Below are positions 7,407-19,642 of a stretch of 64,000 nt of DNA, one piece after another. Numbering within the stretch: the stretch's first letter is position 1; each line of letters starts with the position of its first letter. The DNA comes from Alteromonas profundi (GTDB lineage: Bacteria > Pseudomonadota > Gammaproteobacteria > Enterobacterales > Alteromonadaceae). Where the stretch lies: NCBI RefSeq assembly GCF_010500865.1, contig NZ_JAAAWN010000003.1, forward strand, positions 186,001-250,000, in the 5' to 3' direction. The translations under genes were made by a program, and so were the position numbers. Below the pieces are notes generated by a model that did not search any database, was not told the DNA's origin, and saw only the letters and a list, made by a program, of their open reading frames with translations.

Positions 7407-9761
7407 TTAATCATCAACGCGCTGTTTGCTTAACCAATCGTGCAGAGCGTTCATGTCATGTTGAACAGCCATTTGCAGCTCTTCTACCCAATCATGCACA
7501 TTCTCCCACCACGTTGGGTGGTCGCCTTGCTGTATTTGGTTGGCAATTCGCTGAACGCGTGCTAAGCCAACAGAGCCCGCCGCCCCTTTAATTTTATGGG
7601 CCTGAGAACAAACTTCAGATTTCTCATCAGCACTTAAACTCAGTTGCAGAATTTCCATATACTCAGGCATCTTTTCTTGGAATACTTTAACACTTGCACG
7701 CACCATTTCATCGCCAATCGTATCTACCAACATTTGCAGTAAATCCATATCCAAGATGTTACTTAGTTTTTTACTTGGCTCAGGACGTTCAACTTCACCG
7801 TCAATCTCTAGCGGCGCAGGGGGGGCATGAAATAGGTCATTAAACACTTCAACCACACGCGACTTTTTAATGGGTTTAGCAATGACATCGTCCATGCCGT
7901 TTTCCAAATATTCATCGCGTTTTTTAATAACATTAGCCGTCAGCGCCACTATCGGGGTTTGCATAACTAAGTCTTCTTCATGCAGCGTATTGGCTACATC
8001 AAAACCTGTCATATCTGGTAGCTGAATATCTAATAAGATTAGGTCGTATTGCGTTTCGCGAGCCTTATCGATTGCTTCTTGTCCCGTCATGGCAACATCA
8101 ACCTTTTGGCCCAGTTTTTCAAGGAGGGCTTTGGCTACCATCACATTGAGTTCAATATCTTCAACCAGTAATATATGTAACCCTGTTACTTGCAGTTGGG
8201 CCACTTTCATGGGGCTGTTAGATATTTGCACAGGTAGCACAATTTCAAAGCGCGTGCCTTTTCCTACTCGGCTAGAAACGTGTATTTCCCCTTTCATTAA
8301 GTCGACCATTTGCTTACATATGGCCAAACCTATTCCCGTACCGGTAGCCGATTGATGATCAGGATGATCGACCTGATAGTACATAGCGAAGATTTTATCA
8401 ATTTCACTGTCTGGAATACCCACGCCGGTATCTTCAATAACAAAGGTTACGTAGGCTCTGTCGTTGTCAGGTTTAGTAGAGGAAACGGATAAGCTTACAT
8501 AGCCTTTTTGCGTGAACTTCACAGCATTAAACAGAATATTCCACAATATTTGGCGTAAACGGGTGCCATCAATCTCTACCAATCTAGGTAAAGGCTCATG
8601 GAGCTTAGTTTTAAGCTCTAACTGCTTATCCGCTGCCAATAATCGAATGATACTGCTGAGCTCTTCGGTGAAATCTTTCAACGAAATAGTTTTCAAACTA
8701 AGCTCTAACTTATCTCGGTCTAGCTTATCTAAATCGATAATATCGTTAAAAATGTTGCCCAAGGTAATGGCACTCGCATAAATAGTGCTTACCCAACTGA
8801 ATTGTTCTTCGGTTAGCTCGGTATCACGCAACATACGACTTAACCCCACAATACCGTTTAGTGGCGTTCGTAACTCATGACTAATAGTAGCGATGAAACG
8901 GGTTTTATCAGTACTGGCTTTAGCCGCTGCATTTTCTGCTTGTTTACGTTCGGTCATATCACGACCAAATGATAGCAAGCCTAAACGATTCCCTTCTTTA
9001 TCGAAGAAAGGTACCCGCTTCATTTCAAAGTAGCGTCTGCGCCCATCAGCAAAGCGCAACCATAACTCTTCAGTAATGCTTGCGTTAGTTTCTAAAACTT
9101 CATGATCACTGGCCACGATCTGGCGGGCGAGCTCTTCTTCATAGACATCGGTAGGCGTTAACCCTAATAGCTCTTGCTCAGTTTTACCTGTCATTAACTC
9201 AGCGATACGATTACAGCCGGCGAAACGCCCTTCTTCATTGCGGTAATAGATAAGATCAGGGGACGCATCGATGATGGAGCGAAGTAGTGTAGACAGGCGT
9301 CTGGCCTGAGCTTCTTGTTCAGACTTATCTTGTATTTCTCGCTCTAAGTCTTTAAATACAGCTTCTCGCTCATCTTGTGCCAGCTTACGCTGCTCTATTT
9401 CATGATTAAGTTGCCTAATATTCGTTTGTAATTCGCGATTGAGGAAAACATCCTCTTCTCGTAAGTGCTCTAACTGACTAACTACCTCTTTAAGGTTTGC
9501 CCGCGAGTTTTCTAACTGTTTAATTAATTCGCTAAAAAAGTACAGTACCCAAGGCGCAGAAAGCATGGTTAATATTACTGCGCTTATAAAGTCATCTGGC
9601 TGCACCCCGCTCCCCATACTCACTCGAATTACATAGGAGCCAGCAAGTGTAAAAACCAGGGACAGTACAACAAAGAGAATACTTAGTTTAAGTGTGCCAA
9701 AACGCTGCACAAATTGGGCAAAGCGAATAGCCCAAGAGTCATTGGAAGAATCTGAATGCAT
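7407..9761 (-). CDS. arcB: Aerobic respiration control hybrid sensor kinase ArcB
   Basis: This 784-residue hybrid kinase matches E. coli ArcB along its length. It has two N-terminal membrane helices (about 24-46 and 58-80), a coiled coil (about 85-155), a PAS domain (about 155-270), HisKA with His295 in SHELRTPLNG, an ATPase domain with DTGVGIP and GTGIGLAI, a receiver with Asp578 in LILLDIQLPDM, and an HPt with His722 in AHKIKGAAGS. It senses respiratory redox state through quinones and phosphorylates ArcA. The PAS Cys of E. coli Cys180 is present (Cys183), but the position of Cys241 is Tyr244. The arcB/gltBD proximity is shared with E. coli. Confidence 0.95.
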   Translation of the reverse strand: MHSDSSNDSWAIRFAQFVQRFGTLKLSILFVVLSLVFTLAGSYVIRVSMGSGVQPDDFISAVILTMLSAPWVLYFFSELIKQLENSRANLKEVVSQLEHLREEDVFLNRELQTNIRQLNHEIEQRKLAQDEREAVFKDLEREIQDKSEQEAQARRLSTLLRSIIDASPDLIYYRNEEGRFAGCNRIAELMTGKTEQELLGLTPTDVYEEELARQIVASDHEVLETNASITEELWLRFADGRRRYFEMKRVPFFDKEGNRLGLLSFGRDMTERKQAENAAAKASTDKTRFIATISHELRTPLNGIVGLSRMLRDTELTEEQFSWVSTIYASAITLGNIFNDIIDLDKLDRDKLELSLKTISLKDFTEELSSIIRLLAADKQLELKTKLHEPLPRLVEIDGTRLRQILWNILFNAVKFTQKGYVSLSVSSTKPDNDRAYVTFVIEDTGVGIPDSEIDKIFAMYYQVDHPDHQSATGTGIGLAICKQMVDLMKGEIHVSSRVGKGTRFEIVLPVQISNSPMKVAQLQVTGLHILLVEDIELNVMVAKALLEKLGQKVDVAMTGQEAIDKARETQYDLILLDIQLPDMTGFDVANTLHEEDLVMQTPIVALTANVIKKRDEYLENGMDDVIAKPIKKSRVVEVFNDLFHAPPAPLEIDGEVERPEPSKKLSNILDMDLLQMLVDTIGDEMVRASVKVFQEKMPEYMEILQLSLSADEKSEVCSQAHKIKGAAGSVGLARVQRIANQIQQGDHPTWWENVHDWVEELQMAVQHDMNALHDWLSKQRVDD

Positions 9762-9833
9762 GAACGTCTATTATCAGGATTATTTTCGCCTATCCTATCA
9801 GGGTTTGGCGAAATCTGAAACGCATTGAAACCG

Positions 9834-10802
9834 CTACTTACTTTCCTTAGCATCTTCTACCATAGCCAGATAACTTTCACTTACCCACCCTGTGCTGGTT
9901 CGCGCAACGTTTGCCCAGCCGTCTCGCACCGATAATACTGTTACCTTTTCGCCCGCGTAAAGCGCGGCACCTTGCTTCGCAAAGTGTGTACCCGGCCCGC
10001 TTCGCACGTTCAATTTATTGGCACTAACCACAGCTTGCACCGCCCCCTGCTCTTGCTCCTCTTGCAAGCTTATATCTTCAGCGGCCGTGTCGCTTCTCTG
10101 ATTACCGTGTGTCATGGCAGTGCTTTCACTTCCCATTTCCATGGCCAAGTCGCTGGCTGAGGTTGTATTACCGAGTAGACGCATACGTAGCTTATCGAGG
10201 GGAAACGCTGGGCCAGGGTCTACTTTTCTTTCTGGGGCAATTTCTTCGTGGCCCACAATAGTGTGAATATTGTAGTGCTGACACAACAATTGGCATAGTG
10301 CAAAGGTGCGCATTATTTGCGCTTCTGTATAACGGTGCCAGTAACTTGGACTCGGTTGGTTACGATGAACGCCTTTAAAGACGTTCTTACTTTTATACAC
10401 ACCGCCAAACCAGCTCATATACTCGCCTTCATCATTGGCGGTTAGTTGGCCAGCATTATCCAATTCGATGCCAATGGCGTACTTATTCAACCCTGTTCTC
10501 CCTTTCCAAAAGCTTTTCCCAGCATGCCAGGCAATTTTATTAAACGGTAGCATCTGAACCATTTCACCACTACGTCCTATCGCCATGTGCGCAGACACCT
10601 TATTGTCAGCATTTGTCATCACATTAACTGACGATGACAGACTGCTTCCTGCGGTAAAATGAATAACAATTGTATCGGGAAGGCCTGACGGGAAAGCACC
10701 CGAGGTGTTAGGGGATGGAATGAAGGAGACATCTTCACCTTTAAGAAGATGATCGGCGATAGCCAAATGTTGCGATGATCCATGATGGTGTTGAAACGTC
10801 AT
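9834..10802 (-). CDS. N-acetylmuramoyl-L-alanine amidase (AmpD-type) with C-terminal SH3 domain
   Basis: A 322-residue zinc amidase of the Amidase_2 family, which cleaves the bond between N-acetylmuramic acid and the stem peptide. Zinc and catalytic motifs are IVIHFTAG (His48), the WHAG region, and VGHEEIAPERKVDPGPAF, which parallels the AmpD GHSDIAP...KTDPGPAF signature. A bacterial SH3 domain occupies about residues 250-318 (VSANKLNVRSGPGTHFAKQG). No signal peptide is visible, so its compartment is uncertain: either cytoplasmic muropeptide recycling or a non-classically exported lysin. It lies upstream of arcB in the same direction, 72 bases away. Confidence 0.87.
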   Translation of the reverse strand: MTFQHHHGSSQHLAIADHLLKGEDVSFIPSPNTSGAFPSGLPDTIVIHFTAGSSLSSSVNVMTNADNKVSAHMAIGRSGEMVQMLPFNKIAWHAGKSFWKGRTGLNKYAIGIELDNAGQLTANDEGEYMSWFGGVYKSKNVFKGVHRNQPSPSYWHRYTEAQIMRTFALCQLLCQHYNIHTIVGHEEIAPERKVDPGPAFPLDKLRMRLLGNTTSASDLAMEMGSESTAMTHGNQRSDTAAEDISLQEEQEQGAVQAVVSANKLNVRSGPGTHFAKQGAALYAGEKVTVLSVRDGWANVARTSTGWVSESYLAMVEDAKESK

Positions 10803-11418
10803 AGTGCTTTTCCCTATCGAAGTTAATCAGCCCCTACTGCGAGTAAGTATTTCTACTTATAATGAAAATATCTGACTCTGACGCTTTACCGCTGTACAAT
10901 TTTCAATCAGTATAGCAGTAAGATAATATTTAGACGGTTTTATGCGCGGTTAAATAAAAATTTAAAATAACGCCCGCTAAAAACATAAAACTCGACAATG
11001 GATGAATTTTTATTCATTTACATAAGGCAAATGAGACTTATTATCATTAAATAGTATGCGTTTTACCTCTTAAACAGCGTTATAACATTTTTGTTACAAA
11101 GCAAATGTAAGTTATGCAAACATCTGTTTTTGAAGTAAATTAAATACAAACCACGAATTCTTTATGCTGCCATTGCTTTTTACGTTTGATTTTATTTTTC
11201 AATATGGGTATTTTGTACGGCCCGCACAGCAATAATGCATAAAAATGCGGAATTCGACTGGTAATCCTCTAATAATAAATAACGACTAGAAAGGCGCAAA
11301 CAGCGGGTAATACTGCCGGCTACTAGAAGACGTCTGAACACTGTTGTGATACGCAAAACCTAGGCGCATCTACACGCAACGCATACCTTACCCAGTCAAA
11401 GGTTGAAGGAGTTAAGAG
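10803..11418. other. Long AT-rich intergenic region between amidase and gltB
   Basis: This 616-base divergent spacer holds no credible ORF. It must contain the promoters for the minus-strand amidase/arcB side and for gltBD. A Fur-box-like site lies at 11029-11048, and a single AGACGTCT palindrome lies at about 11326-11333. I could not choose a convincing -35/-10 pair. The gltB ribosome binding site (GAAGGAGTTAAGAG) closes the region. Confidence 0.6.
11029..11048. promoter_or_regulatory. Fur-box-like operator
   Basis: The 15-mer TGAGACTTATTATCA (11032-11046) matches the 7-1-7 Fur core TGATAATNATTATCA with two mismatches and is flanked by AA and TT as in longer Fur boxes. It lies about 370 bases before gltB and 230 bases before the amidase gene. 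No obvious iron gene adjoins it, so the target is unknown. Confidence 0.4.
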
Positions 11419-14400
11419 ATGAGTTTATATAATCCCAATGATTCCCGGGATAACTGTGGGTTCGGTCTAATCGCCCACACTCACGGGGAAGCCAGTCATG
11501 AATTGGTAACCACTGCAATACACGGTCTTGATCGTATGCAGCATAGAGGCGGTATAGCCGCCGACGGGAAAACCGGTGACGGCTGTGGTCTTCTACTGCA
11601 AAAACCGGATGCGTTCTTCCATGCAATCGCCGCAGAAAATGGCTGGAAACTCAGCAAAAAATACGGCGTGGGCATGATTTTCTTAAGTCAGGACACTGAC
11701 CTTGCGCAAGCCGCGCGCGAGGTATTGAATGAAGAACTCGAAAAAGAAACCCTAGCTGTAGTGGGCTGGCGCGAAGTGCCAGTAGATCACTCTGTACTAG
11801 GTGAATTAGCCGCCACGGGCGTACCACAAATAGAACAAGTGTTTGTGAATGCTCCTGCGGGTTGGCGTAAACGCGATTTAGAACGCCGCCTATATATGGT
11901 GCGTCGACGTGTTGAAAAACGTCTCGAAGACGATCCAGACTTCTACGTTGCCTGTTTATCTGGTTTGGTCACCATATATAAAGGCTTGGTAATGCCAAAA
12001 GACTTACCTGCTTTTTATCATGACTTAGCCGATGAGCGCATGCAAAGCGCAATCTGCGTTTTCCACCAGCGCTTCTCAACAAATACGTTGCCACGTTGGC
12101 CACTCGCTCAACCGTTTCGCTTCCTTGCTCACAATGGTGAAATTAACACCATTAAAGGAAACCGTGACTGGGCGATGGCGCGAGCAGCTAAATTCTCAAC
12201 CCCGCTTATCCCCGACTTAAAAGATGCAGCACCTTTTGTAAATACTGAAGGTTCTGATTCATCGTCGTTGGATAATATGCTTGAGTTGTTCCTTGCCGGC
12301 GGTATGGATTTATTCCGTGCTATGCGCCTTTTAGTGCCACCTGCGTATCAAAATAACAAAACCATGGATGACGATTTACGTTCATTCTATGAGTTTAATT
12401 CCATGCATATGGAGCCCTGGGATGGCCCTGCGGGTATCGTACTAACTAACGGTCGCCATGTAGCCTGTAACTTAGACCGTAACGGTCTTCGTCCTGCTCG
12501 TTACGTTATCACTAAAAACGGGTTTATTACTCTCGCGTCAGAAATTGGCATTTGGGATTACAAAGAAACCGATGTGGTTGAAAAAGGACGTGTTGGCCCA
12601 GGTGAGATGCTGGCAGTAGATACCTACACGGGTAAAATCTGGCGCTCTACAGAAATAGACGAAGAGCTGAAGACTCGCCACCCTTACAAAGAGTGGCTCG
12701 ACAAGCACATTAGTCATTTAACGCCTATAGAGCAACTTGATGCTTCGCTAATTGGTAAACGCGTGTTTGACGACGACACCATGGCGGTGTATCACAAACT
12801 GTATAACTACAGTTATGAAGAAATTCAGCAAGTTATTAAAGTTCTGGCGAAGGACGGCCAAGAGGCGGTAGGCTCTATGGGTGATGACACACCTATGGCC
12901 GTTATGTCGTCAAACCAACGTACACTGTACGACTACTTCCGTCAGCAGTTTGCTCAGGTAACGAACCCTCCTATCGATCCATTGCGTGAAAACCATGTAA
13001 TGTCGCTAGCAACCTGTATCGGTCGCGAACAAAACGTATTTAGCGAAACTTCTGGTTACGCCAACCGCGTTTTATTCGACTCTCCTATCTTGGTGTATAC
13101 CGATCTTAAACAACTTCGCGAGTTCAACCCTGAATATTACTATTCAGAGGTGGTAGAACTTCAGTACACGCCGCAAGAAGGGTTGAAGAAAGCCATTGAG
13201 CGAGTATGTAACGAAGTTGAAATGCTAGTGAAAAACAAGCGCGCCGCGTTCGTTATTCTTTCTGATCGCAATATTAAGCAAAACCGTTTAGTTATTCCTG
13301 CTGCGATGGCAGTAGGTGCGGTACAACGTCGCTTAGTAGAAAAATCGCTTCGCTGTGACGCTAATGTGGTTGTTGAAACAGCCAGTGCTCGTGATCCCCA
13401 TCATTTCGCCGTTCTGATTGGTTTAGGTGCTACTGCGGTTTATCCGTTCTTAGCATACGAAACCATCGAGCAGCTGTGTGATAAGGGCGAGCTGAATATT
13501 AGCCCTATGCAGGCAACTTTGAATTACCGTAAAGGTATTAATAAAGGCCTGTACAAAATTATGTCGAAAATGGGCATAAGTACAGTAGCGAGCTACCGCA
13601 GTTCGAAACTATTTGAAGCTGTGGGCATTAACAATGAAGTGATGCAGCTGTGCTTTAAAGGCGTAACCTCACGTATTCAAGGTGCGGGATTTGACGACTT
13701 TCATCAAGACATTATTAACCTTAATCGTGTGGCTTGGCTTAAGCGTAAGTCGATAAAACACGGTGGTTTACTTAAATACGTACACGGTGGCGAATACCAT
13801 GCATATAACCCCGATGTAGTTAGTACACTACAAAAAGCCGTTATGTCGGGTGAGTACAGTGATTATCAACAGTATGCAAAATTGGTTAACGAACGTTCGC
13901 CAGCGCATATTCGCGATTTGCTTGCTCTTAACCCAGATAGCGAGGCAATCGATATAAGCGAAGTAGAAGCGCCGGAAAACTTATTCCCTCGTTTTGATAC
14001 TGCCGCTATGTCGATAGGTGCACTAAGCCCTGAGGCTCATGAAGCATTAGCTATTGCCATGAACCGACTGGGCGGACAGTCTAACTCAGGTGAAGGTGGT
14101 GAACACCCATCTCGCTTCGGTACTGAAAAGAACTCGAAAATTAAGCAAGTTGCTTCTGGCCGCTTTGGTGTAACACCGCATTACCTCGTTAATGCCAATG
14201 TTATTCAAATTAAAGTTGCACAGGGTGCGAAACCCGGTGAAGGTGGTCAGTTACCTGGCGACAAAGTGAATAAATATATTGCACAGCTACGTTTCTCTGT
14301 ACCTGGTGTAACCCTTATTTCGCCACCGCCGCATCACGATATCTACTCTATCGAAGATTTGGCGCAGCTAATATTCGACTTGAAGCAGGTGAACCCTACC

Positions 14401-15885
14401 GCGCTTATTTCAGTGAAATTAGTCTCTGAGCCGGGCGTAGGTACAATTGCAACGGGCGTGGCGAAAGCGTATGCCGACCTTATCACAATATCGGGTTATG
14501 ACGGCGGTACTGGGGCAAGCCCGTTAACGTCAGTAAAATATGCCGGTAGTCCATTTGAACTAGGGCTATCTGAAACCCAGCAAGCGCTTATCGAAAACGG
14601 CCTTCGTCATAAGGTAAGAGTGCAAACTGATGGCGGCTTAAAAACCGGTCTTGACGTGGTAAAAGCCGGGATCCTTGGTGCTGAAAGCTTTGGTTTTGGT
14701 ACTGGTCCTATGGTGGCACTCGGTTGTAAATACCTTCGAATCTGCCATTTGAATAACTGCGCCACAGGTGTAGCAACCCAAGACCAAAAACTGCGCGACG
14801 ACCACTTTATTGGGCTTCCAGAAATGGTAATGAACTACTTTAAGTTCATCGCTCAAGAAGTACGCGAAATTATGGCCGCGCTAGGGGTTAAGCGATTTGA
14901 TGACTTAGTAGGTCGTACTGAGTTACTTAAAGTGATCGACGGCATAACTGCTAAACAAAACCGGTTAGATTTATCGCCACTATTAGCACAACCTAAAGAA
15001 GGTGAACATACCCGTCTTTTCTGTTCGCAAACCACCAACGCACCGGTGGATAAGGGCGAATTGAATGCACAGATGCTTAGTGATGCTAGAGACGCTGTGG
15101 CGAACAGCCAGTCTATGACCTTGAAATATGCAGTGAGAAACACCGACCGCTCCGTGGGCGCATTATTGTCAGGTGAAATTGCTAAACACCACGGCAACCA
15201 CGACTTTGAAGATACGCCTATTCGCGTAGAGCTTACCGGTACTGCCGGTCAAAGCTTCGGTGTATGGAACGCAGGTGGCCTTCATATGCACTTAGAAGGC
15301 GATGCAAATGACTATGTAGGTAAAGGAATGACCGGCGGTAAATTGGTTATTCATCCGCCTCGCGGCATTGCCTACACAGCACACGAAAGCGCCATTATGG
15401 GTAACACTTGCTTGTATGGTGCTACTGGCGGAAAATTATTTGCTGCTGGTCGTGCGGGGGAACGCTTCGGTGTACGTAACTCTGGTGCTATCGCAGTGGT
15501 TGAAGGTATTGGCGACAATGGTTGCGAATACATGACCGGCGGTATCATCGCAGTGCTTGGCCCTGTAGGTGTCAATTTCGGGGCCGGTATGACCGGTGGT
15601 TTTGCCTACCTTATGGATGATAACGAAGACTTAGATAATCGTGTTAACGGTGACTTAGTTGATGTAATGCCTGTAGAAGACAAAGCTATTTTGGTTGAAC
15701 ATTTACGCGGGCTTATTAACCAGCACTATGAAGAAACGGGTAGCGACCATTCATTATCGTTACTGACTGATTTCGCGGCAACGCTGAAACGCTTCAAGCT
15801 GATTAAGCCAAAAACCAGCGACGTGAAAAACTTGCTCGGCCACATCAGCCGCTCAAGTGAAGAACTACGCATTCAGGCTCAATAG
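11419..15885 (+). CDS. gltB: Glutamate synthase (NADPH) large subunit
   Basis: The 1488-residue alpha subunit of GOGAT transfers the glutamine amide to 2-oxoglutarate, giving two glutamates. The N-terminal class II amidotransferase domain starts at Cys13 ([11 protein letters not shown]), which becomes the nucleophile after removal of a 12-residue propeptide. The central and FMN-binding synthase domains follow, with the 3Fe-4S cysteines in [12 protein letters not shown], then a C-terminal beta-helix (GXGXXXG-rich; [14 protein letters not shown]). Length equals the enteric enzyme. The ATG follows GAAGGAGTTAAGAG. It is in one operon with gltD, 15 bases apart. Confidence 0.97.
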   Translation: MSLYNPNDSRDNCGFGLIAHTHGEASHELVTTAIHGLDRMQHRGGIAADGKTGDGCGLLLQKPDAFFHAIAAENGWKLSKKYGVGMIFLSQDTDLAQAAREVLNEELEKETLAVVGWREVPVDHSVLGELAATGVPQIEQVFVNAPAGWRKRDLERRLYMVRRRVEKRLEDDPDFYVACLSGLVTIYKGLVMPKDLPAFYHDLADERMQSAICVFHQRFSTNTLPRWPLAQPFRFLAHNGEINTIKGNRDWAMARAAKFSTPLIPDLKDAAPFVNTEGSDSSSLDNMLELFLAGGMDLFRAMRLLVPPAYQNNKTMDDDLRSFYEFNSMHMEPWDGPAGIVLTNGRHVACNLDRNGLRPARYVITKNGFITLASEIGIWDYKETDVVEKGRVGPGEMLAVDTYTGKIWRSTEIDEELKTRHPYKEWLDKHISHLTPIEQLDASLIGKRVFDDDTMAVYHKLYNYSYEEIQQVIKVLAKDGQEAVGSMGDDTPMAVMSSNQRTLYDYFRQQFAQVTNPPIDPLRENHVMSLATCIGREQNVFSETSGYANRVLFDSPILVYTDLKQLREFNPEYYYSEVVELQYTPQEGLKKAIERVCNEVEMLVKNKRAAFVILSDRNIKQNRLVIPAAMAVGAVQRRLVEKSLRCDANVVVETASARDPHHFAVLIGLGATAVYPFLAYETIEQLCDKGELNISPMQATLNYRKGINKGLYKIMSKMGISTVASYRSSKLFEAVGINNEVMQLCFKGVTSRIQGAGFDDFHQDIINLNRVAWLKRKSIKHGGLLKYVHGGEYHAYNPDVVSTLQKAVMSGEYSDYQQYAKLVNERSPAHIRDLLALNPDSEAIDISEVEAPENLFPRFDTAAMSIGALSPEAHEALAIAMNRLGGQSNSGEGGEHPSRFGTEKNSKIKQVASGRFGVTPHYLVNANVIQIKVAQGAKPGEGGQLPGDKVNKYIAQLRFSVPGVTLISPPPHHDIYSIEDLAQLIFDLKQVNPTALISVKLVSEPGVGTIATGVAKAYADLITISGYDGGTGASPLTSVKYAGSPFELGLSETQQALIENGLRHKVRVQTDGGLKTGLDVVKAGILGAESFGFGTGPMVALGCKYLRICHLNNCATGVATQDQKLRDDHFIGLPEMVMNYFKFIAQEVREIMAALGVKRFDDLVGRTELLKVIDGITAKQNRLDLSPLLAQPKEGEHTRLFCSQTTNAPVDKGELNAQMLSDARDAVANSQSMTLKYAVRNTDRSVGALLSGEIAKHHGNHDFEDTPIRVELTGTAGQSFGVWNAGGLHMHLEGDANDYVGKGMTGGKLVIHPPRGIAYTAHESAIMGNTCLYGATGGKLFAAGRAGERFGVRNSGAIAVVEGIGDNGCEYMTGGIIAVLGPVGVNFGAGMTGGFAYLMDDNEDLDNRVNGDLVDVMPVEDKAILVEHLRGLINQHYEETGSDHSLSLLTDFAATLKRFKLIKPKTSDVKNLLGHISRSSEELRIQAQ

Positions 15886-17316
<1,431 letters not shown>

Positions 17317-17370
17317 TCGACGTGGAATGACCATACGTTAGCCATACCTGATTGCACCTAATCTATTTAA

Positions 17371-17395
17371 AAGCTCGCTTAGGCGAGCTTTTTTG
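17371..17395 (+). terminator. Intrinsic terminator of gltBD
   Basis: An 8-base-pair stem AAGCTCGC / GCGAGCTT with a TTAG loop is followed by TTTT. Placement 55 bases after gltD fits a rho-independent terminator. Confidence 0.88.
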
Positions 17396-17673
17396 TGGCA
17401 GGCATTCATTGTGGTGAAATTACACCGCGGAACGTGCAAGGTAAGTGTTCCCCTTCTCCTGACGCCGCCTTCAAAATCGCTTTGGTATTTGAAAGCCCTT
17501 CAATGCGGCTTTTCAGTATTCCCATAAAGGAGCAAAGCCCCCGAACGATAAATAGTTTTCCCGCCTATACCCATCATGTTACGAACATACTTTGTGCCAC
17601 TATTTATCTATTGCACTTACATAGTCAGCCCCCTATTATCAATTCAAAGAGTGATGACAGATTAGCGAAAATA

Positions 17674-18081
17674 ATGACAAGCGGTTTGCGTAAAAGCACC
17701 AATATATTTTTACTCACCGGACTCGTAATGGTAAGCCACGCGCTCGCCGATACCGTGGCGGCAAACCATGCACTGAATGCTCCTGTAACCCAATCTTGCC
17801 CAGCTTCCTTTTTTGAGGTCTCGCTGGTTGCCAACGCTCGTCAATGCCAGCAATTCGACGATAGCTTGCCTGCCAGCTTGGTATATTTCACTAAGCACAC
17901 GCCCAAAGAGGTTATTACCTTCTATCAAAATGCCTATCCGCAATTAGTAACACAATCTACGGTTAACCAACGCACTATGCTTGTAGCAACAAATGATTCG
18001 GTGCGTATTGTGGTATCCCCCGATAAGACGGGCACGCAGGTTGATGTGCTTATTGTTAATAAACCACATAGCCTACCCTAG
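17674..18081 (+). CDS. Small exported protein of unknown function
   Basis: A 135-residue protein with a signal peptide: residues 1-25 hold a basic start, a hydrophobic core NIFLLTGLVMVSHALA, and an A-x-A-like cleavage region near ALADTVA. The mature part has two cysteines (QSCPASFF and ARQCQQF) and ends in a beta-rich segment with ...VRIVVSPDKTGTQVDVLIV. I do not recognise the family. The ATG at 17674 is chosen because it places the signal peptide at the N terminus; the same frame is open upstream from 17395, through the gltD terminator, which is not credible coding sequence. The ribosome binding site is weak. Confidence 0.6.
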   Translation: MTSGLRKSTNIFLLTGLVMVSHALADTVAANHALNAPVTQSCPASFFEVSLVANARQCQQFDDSLPASLVYFTKHTPKEVITFYQNAYPQLVTQSTVNQRTMLVATNDSVRIVVSPDKTGTQVDVLIVNKPHSLP

Positions 18082-18215
18082 AATTAATTTTCCGCTAAAA
18101 ACCATCCTTGTTCATTGTGGCACTGCCTTTGCAATTTCTATCAGTAACCCCACTAGGGGCACAACAAATCGTCATTTTTCTGACGCCACTGATAGATTGA
18201 TATGCGAGGATTACA

Positions 18216-18800
18216 ATGGAACTGGCAATTATATTGATGATGTTACTTATTGTGGTGGCATTAGGTGCCATTAAATTGTCGGATGGCGGCGTTGCCTTCC
18301 CATTTAAACGTAAGCCACAACTTTTTACCCCTGTCGAACACTCATTTTTAAATTTAATTGAGCAAGCCGTAGGCCGTGAATTTAGAATTATGTGTCGCGT
18401 AAAACTAAGTGACGTACTTGCTGTGCATCAATCGACCAATAAAAAAGTTGCCAGTCAGGCTATATCTCGCGCCTCATCACGACAACTTGATTTTGTATTG
18501 GTAGACAAGCAAAGCATGTCACCTGTACTTGCCATCGACCTTGTACACAATCAGGGCAAAGAAGGCTATAAAACGCAAAAAGACTGGTTTGTTTCAGGCG
18601 CATTAGACGCTGCCGGTGTCCCCTTAGCGAGAATTAAAGTTAAATCTGGCTATAAAGTCGAAGATATTCGTGAGTGTCTAGAGAATAAATTGCTCCCTTA
18701 CCGTCGCATTCAAAAGAAAATGGCCCAAACACCAGCCCACAACCCTGAACCCAACAAGCGCCCCACCCGCCCATTGCGTTCTAGCCGGGCTGCTGCATAG
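18216..18800 (+). CDS. DUF2726-domain membrane-anchored protein
   Basis: A 194-residue protein with an N-terminal membrane anchor (residues 2-20) and a DUF2726 domain, a restriction-endonuclease-like fold, at about residues 37-165. Recognisable stretches are FTPVEHSFLNLIEQAV, ISRASSRQLDFVLVD and AIDLVHNQGKEGY, followed by a D-x-x-L-x-x-AGVPLARIK pattern typical of the family. The C-terminal tail is basic and proline-rich. The molecular role of such anchored DUF2726 proteins is not known. A GAGGATTACA site precedes the ATG. Confidence 0.75.
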   Translation: MELAIILMMLLIVVALGAIKLSDGGVAFPFKRKPQLFTPVEHSFLNLIEQAVGREFRIMCRVKLSDVLAVHQSTNKKVASQAISRASSRQLDFVLVDKQSMSPVLAIDLVHNQGKEGYKTQKDWFVSGALDAAGVPLARIKVKSGYKVEDIRECLENKLLPYRRIQKKMAQTPAHNPEPNKRPTRPLRSSRAAA

Positions 18801-18816
18801 CACCAACTTTTCCCCT

Positions 18817-18855
18817 AGCCTTTGTTGCTCTCTATAAGGGTGACAAAGGCTTTTT
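18817..18855 (+). terminator. Intrinsic terminator after the DUF2726 gene
   Basis: A 9-base-pair stem AGCCTTTGT (18817-18825) / ACAAAGGCT (18843-18851), with a 17-base loop, is followed by TTTT. It separates the DUF2726 gene from mtnN. Confidence 0.75.
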
Positions 18856-18935
18856 CCTATCAGTTCTTTCTCTTTCCTTATACAATTGCTGGCATTGTCT
18901 GCGCGAACGCGCATTAGGTTTATTGATTAATTGGT

Positions 18936-19640
18936 ATGGCTATGAAAAAAATCGGTATTTTAGGCGCAATGGATGAAGAAGTTGCGTTACTTAAAGCATC
19001 TTTATCTGACGTTACAGAAACTAAATGGAAGCACTTAACCTTTTACCAAGGCCAGCTACATAACATGCAAGTTGTGTTAGTAAAGTGCGGCATCGGTAAA
19101 GTGGCAGCCGCCCTTGCGACGACAATCCTAATAGAGAAGTTTTCCCCTGACGCTGTAGTTAACACAGGATCGGCCGGTGGTTTTGATACCAAACTAAATA
19201 TTGGCGATGTGGTAATTGCACAAAACGTGATCCATCACGATGTCGATCTCACGCATTTTGGCTACGCGCTAGGCCAATGTGCGCAGATGCCTGAGGATTA
19301 CGTGAGTGACAAGCGACTTATTGAAGCGGCTCAACAGGCTGCTGCCACTCTCTCAGGCATACAGTTTACGCAAGGCCTTATCTGTACTGGTGATGCGTTT
19401 ATCGGTAGCGACGAAGCTGTAGCAGAATTAAGAAAAAGCTTTCCGGCTATGAAGGCTGTAGAAATGGAAGGCGCCGCTATTGGCCAAACGTGTTATATGC
19501 TGGACGTGCCTTTCTTAGTTATTCGCTCGTTGTCAGATATTGCCGGAAAAACGTCGTCGGTAAGCTTCAAAGAGTACCTAGACACCGCGGCTAAAAATTC
19601 AGCGCAACTTGTTATGGCGATGGTTAAAGCGCTCGGTTAA
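18936..19640 (+). CDS. mtnN: 5'-methylthioadenosine/S-adenosylhomocysteine nucleosidase
   Basis: A 234-residue nucleosidase that hydrolyses MTA and SAH (and 5'-deoxyadenosine in known members) to adenine plus the thioribose product. Family motifs are the N-terminal KIGILGAMDEEV with the catalytic Glu, VNTGSAGGF, GDAFIGSDEAV, and AVEMEGAAIGQTC followed by RSLSDIAG. The start could be this ATG or the in-frame ATG two codons later. It heads a tight row with a CbiB-like gene 2 bases downstream and btuF after that, as in enteric and Vibrio chromosomes. Confidence 0.95.
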   Translation: MAMKKIGILGAMDEEVALLKASLSDVTETKWKHLTFYQGQLHNMQVVLVKCGIGKVAAALATTILIEKFSPDAVVNTGSAGGFDTKLNIGDVVIAQNVIHHDVDLTHFGYALGQCAQMPEDYVSDKRLIEAAQQAAATLSGIQFTQGLICTGDAFIGSDEAVAELRKSFPAMKAVEMEGAAIGQTCYMLDVPFLVIRSLSDIAGKTSSVSFKEYLDTAAKNSAQLVMAMVKALG

Positions 19641-19642
19641 CT

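Noticed and set aside
11326..11333. AGACGTCT, a perfect MetJ-box unit, upstream of gltB
   Set aside because: MetJ binds two or more tandem 8-mers, and neither neighbouring 8-mer fits. A single palindrome is expected by chance.
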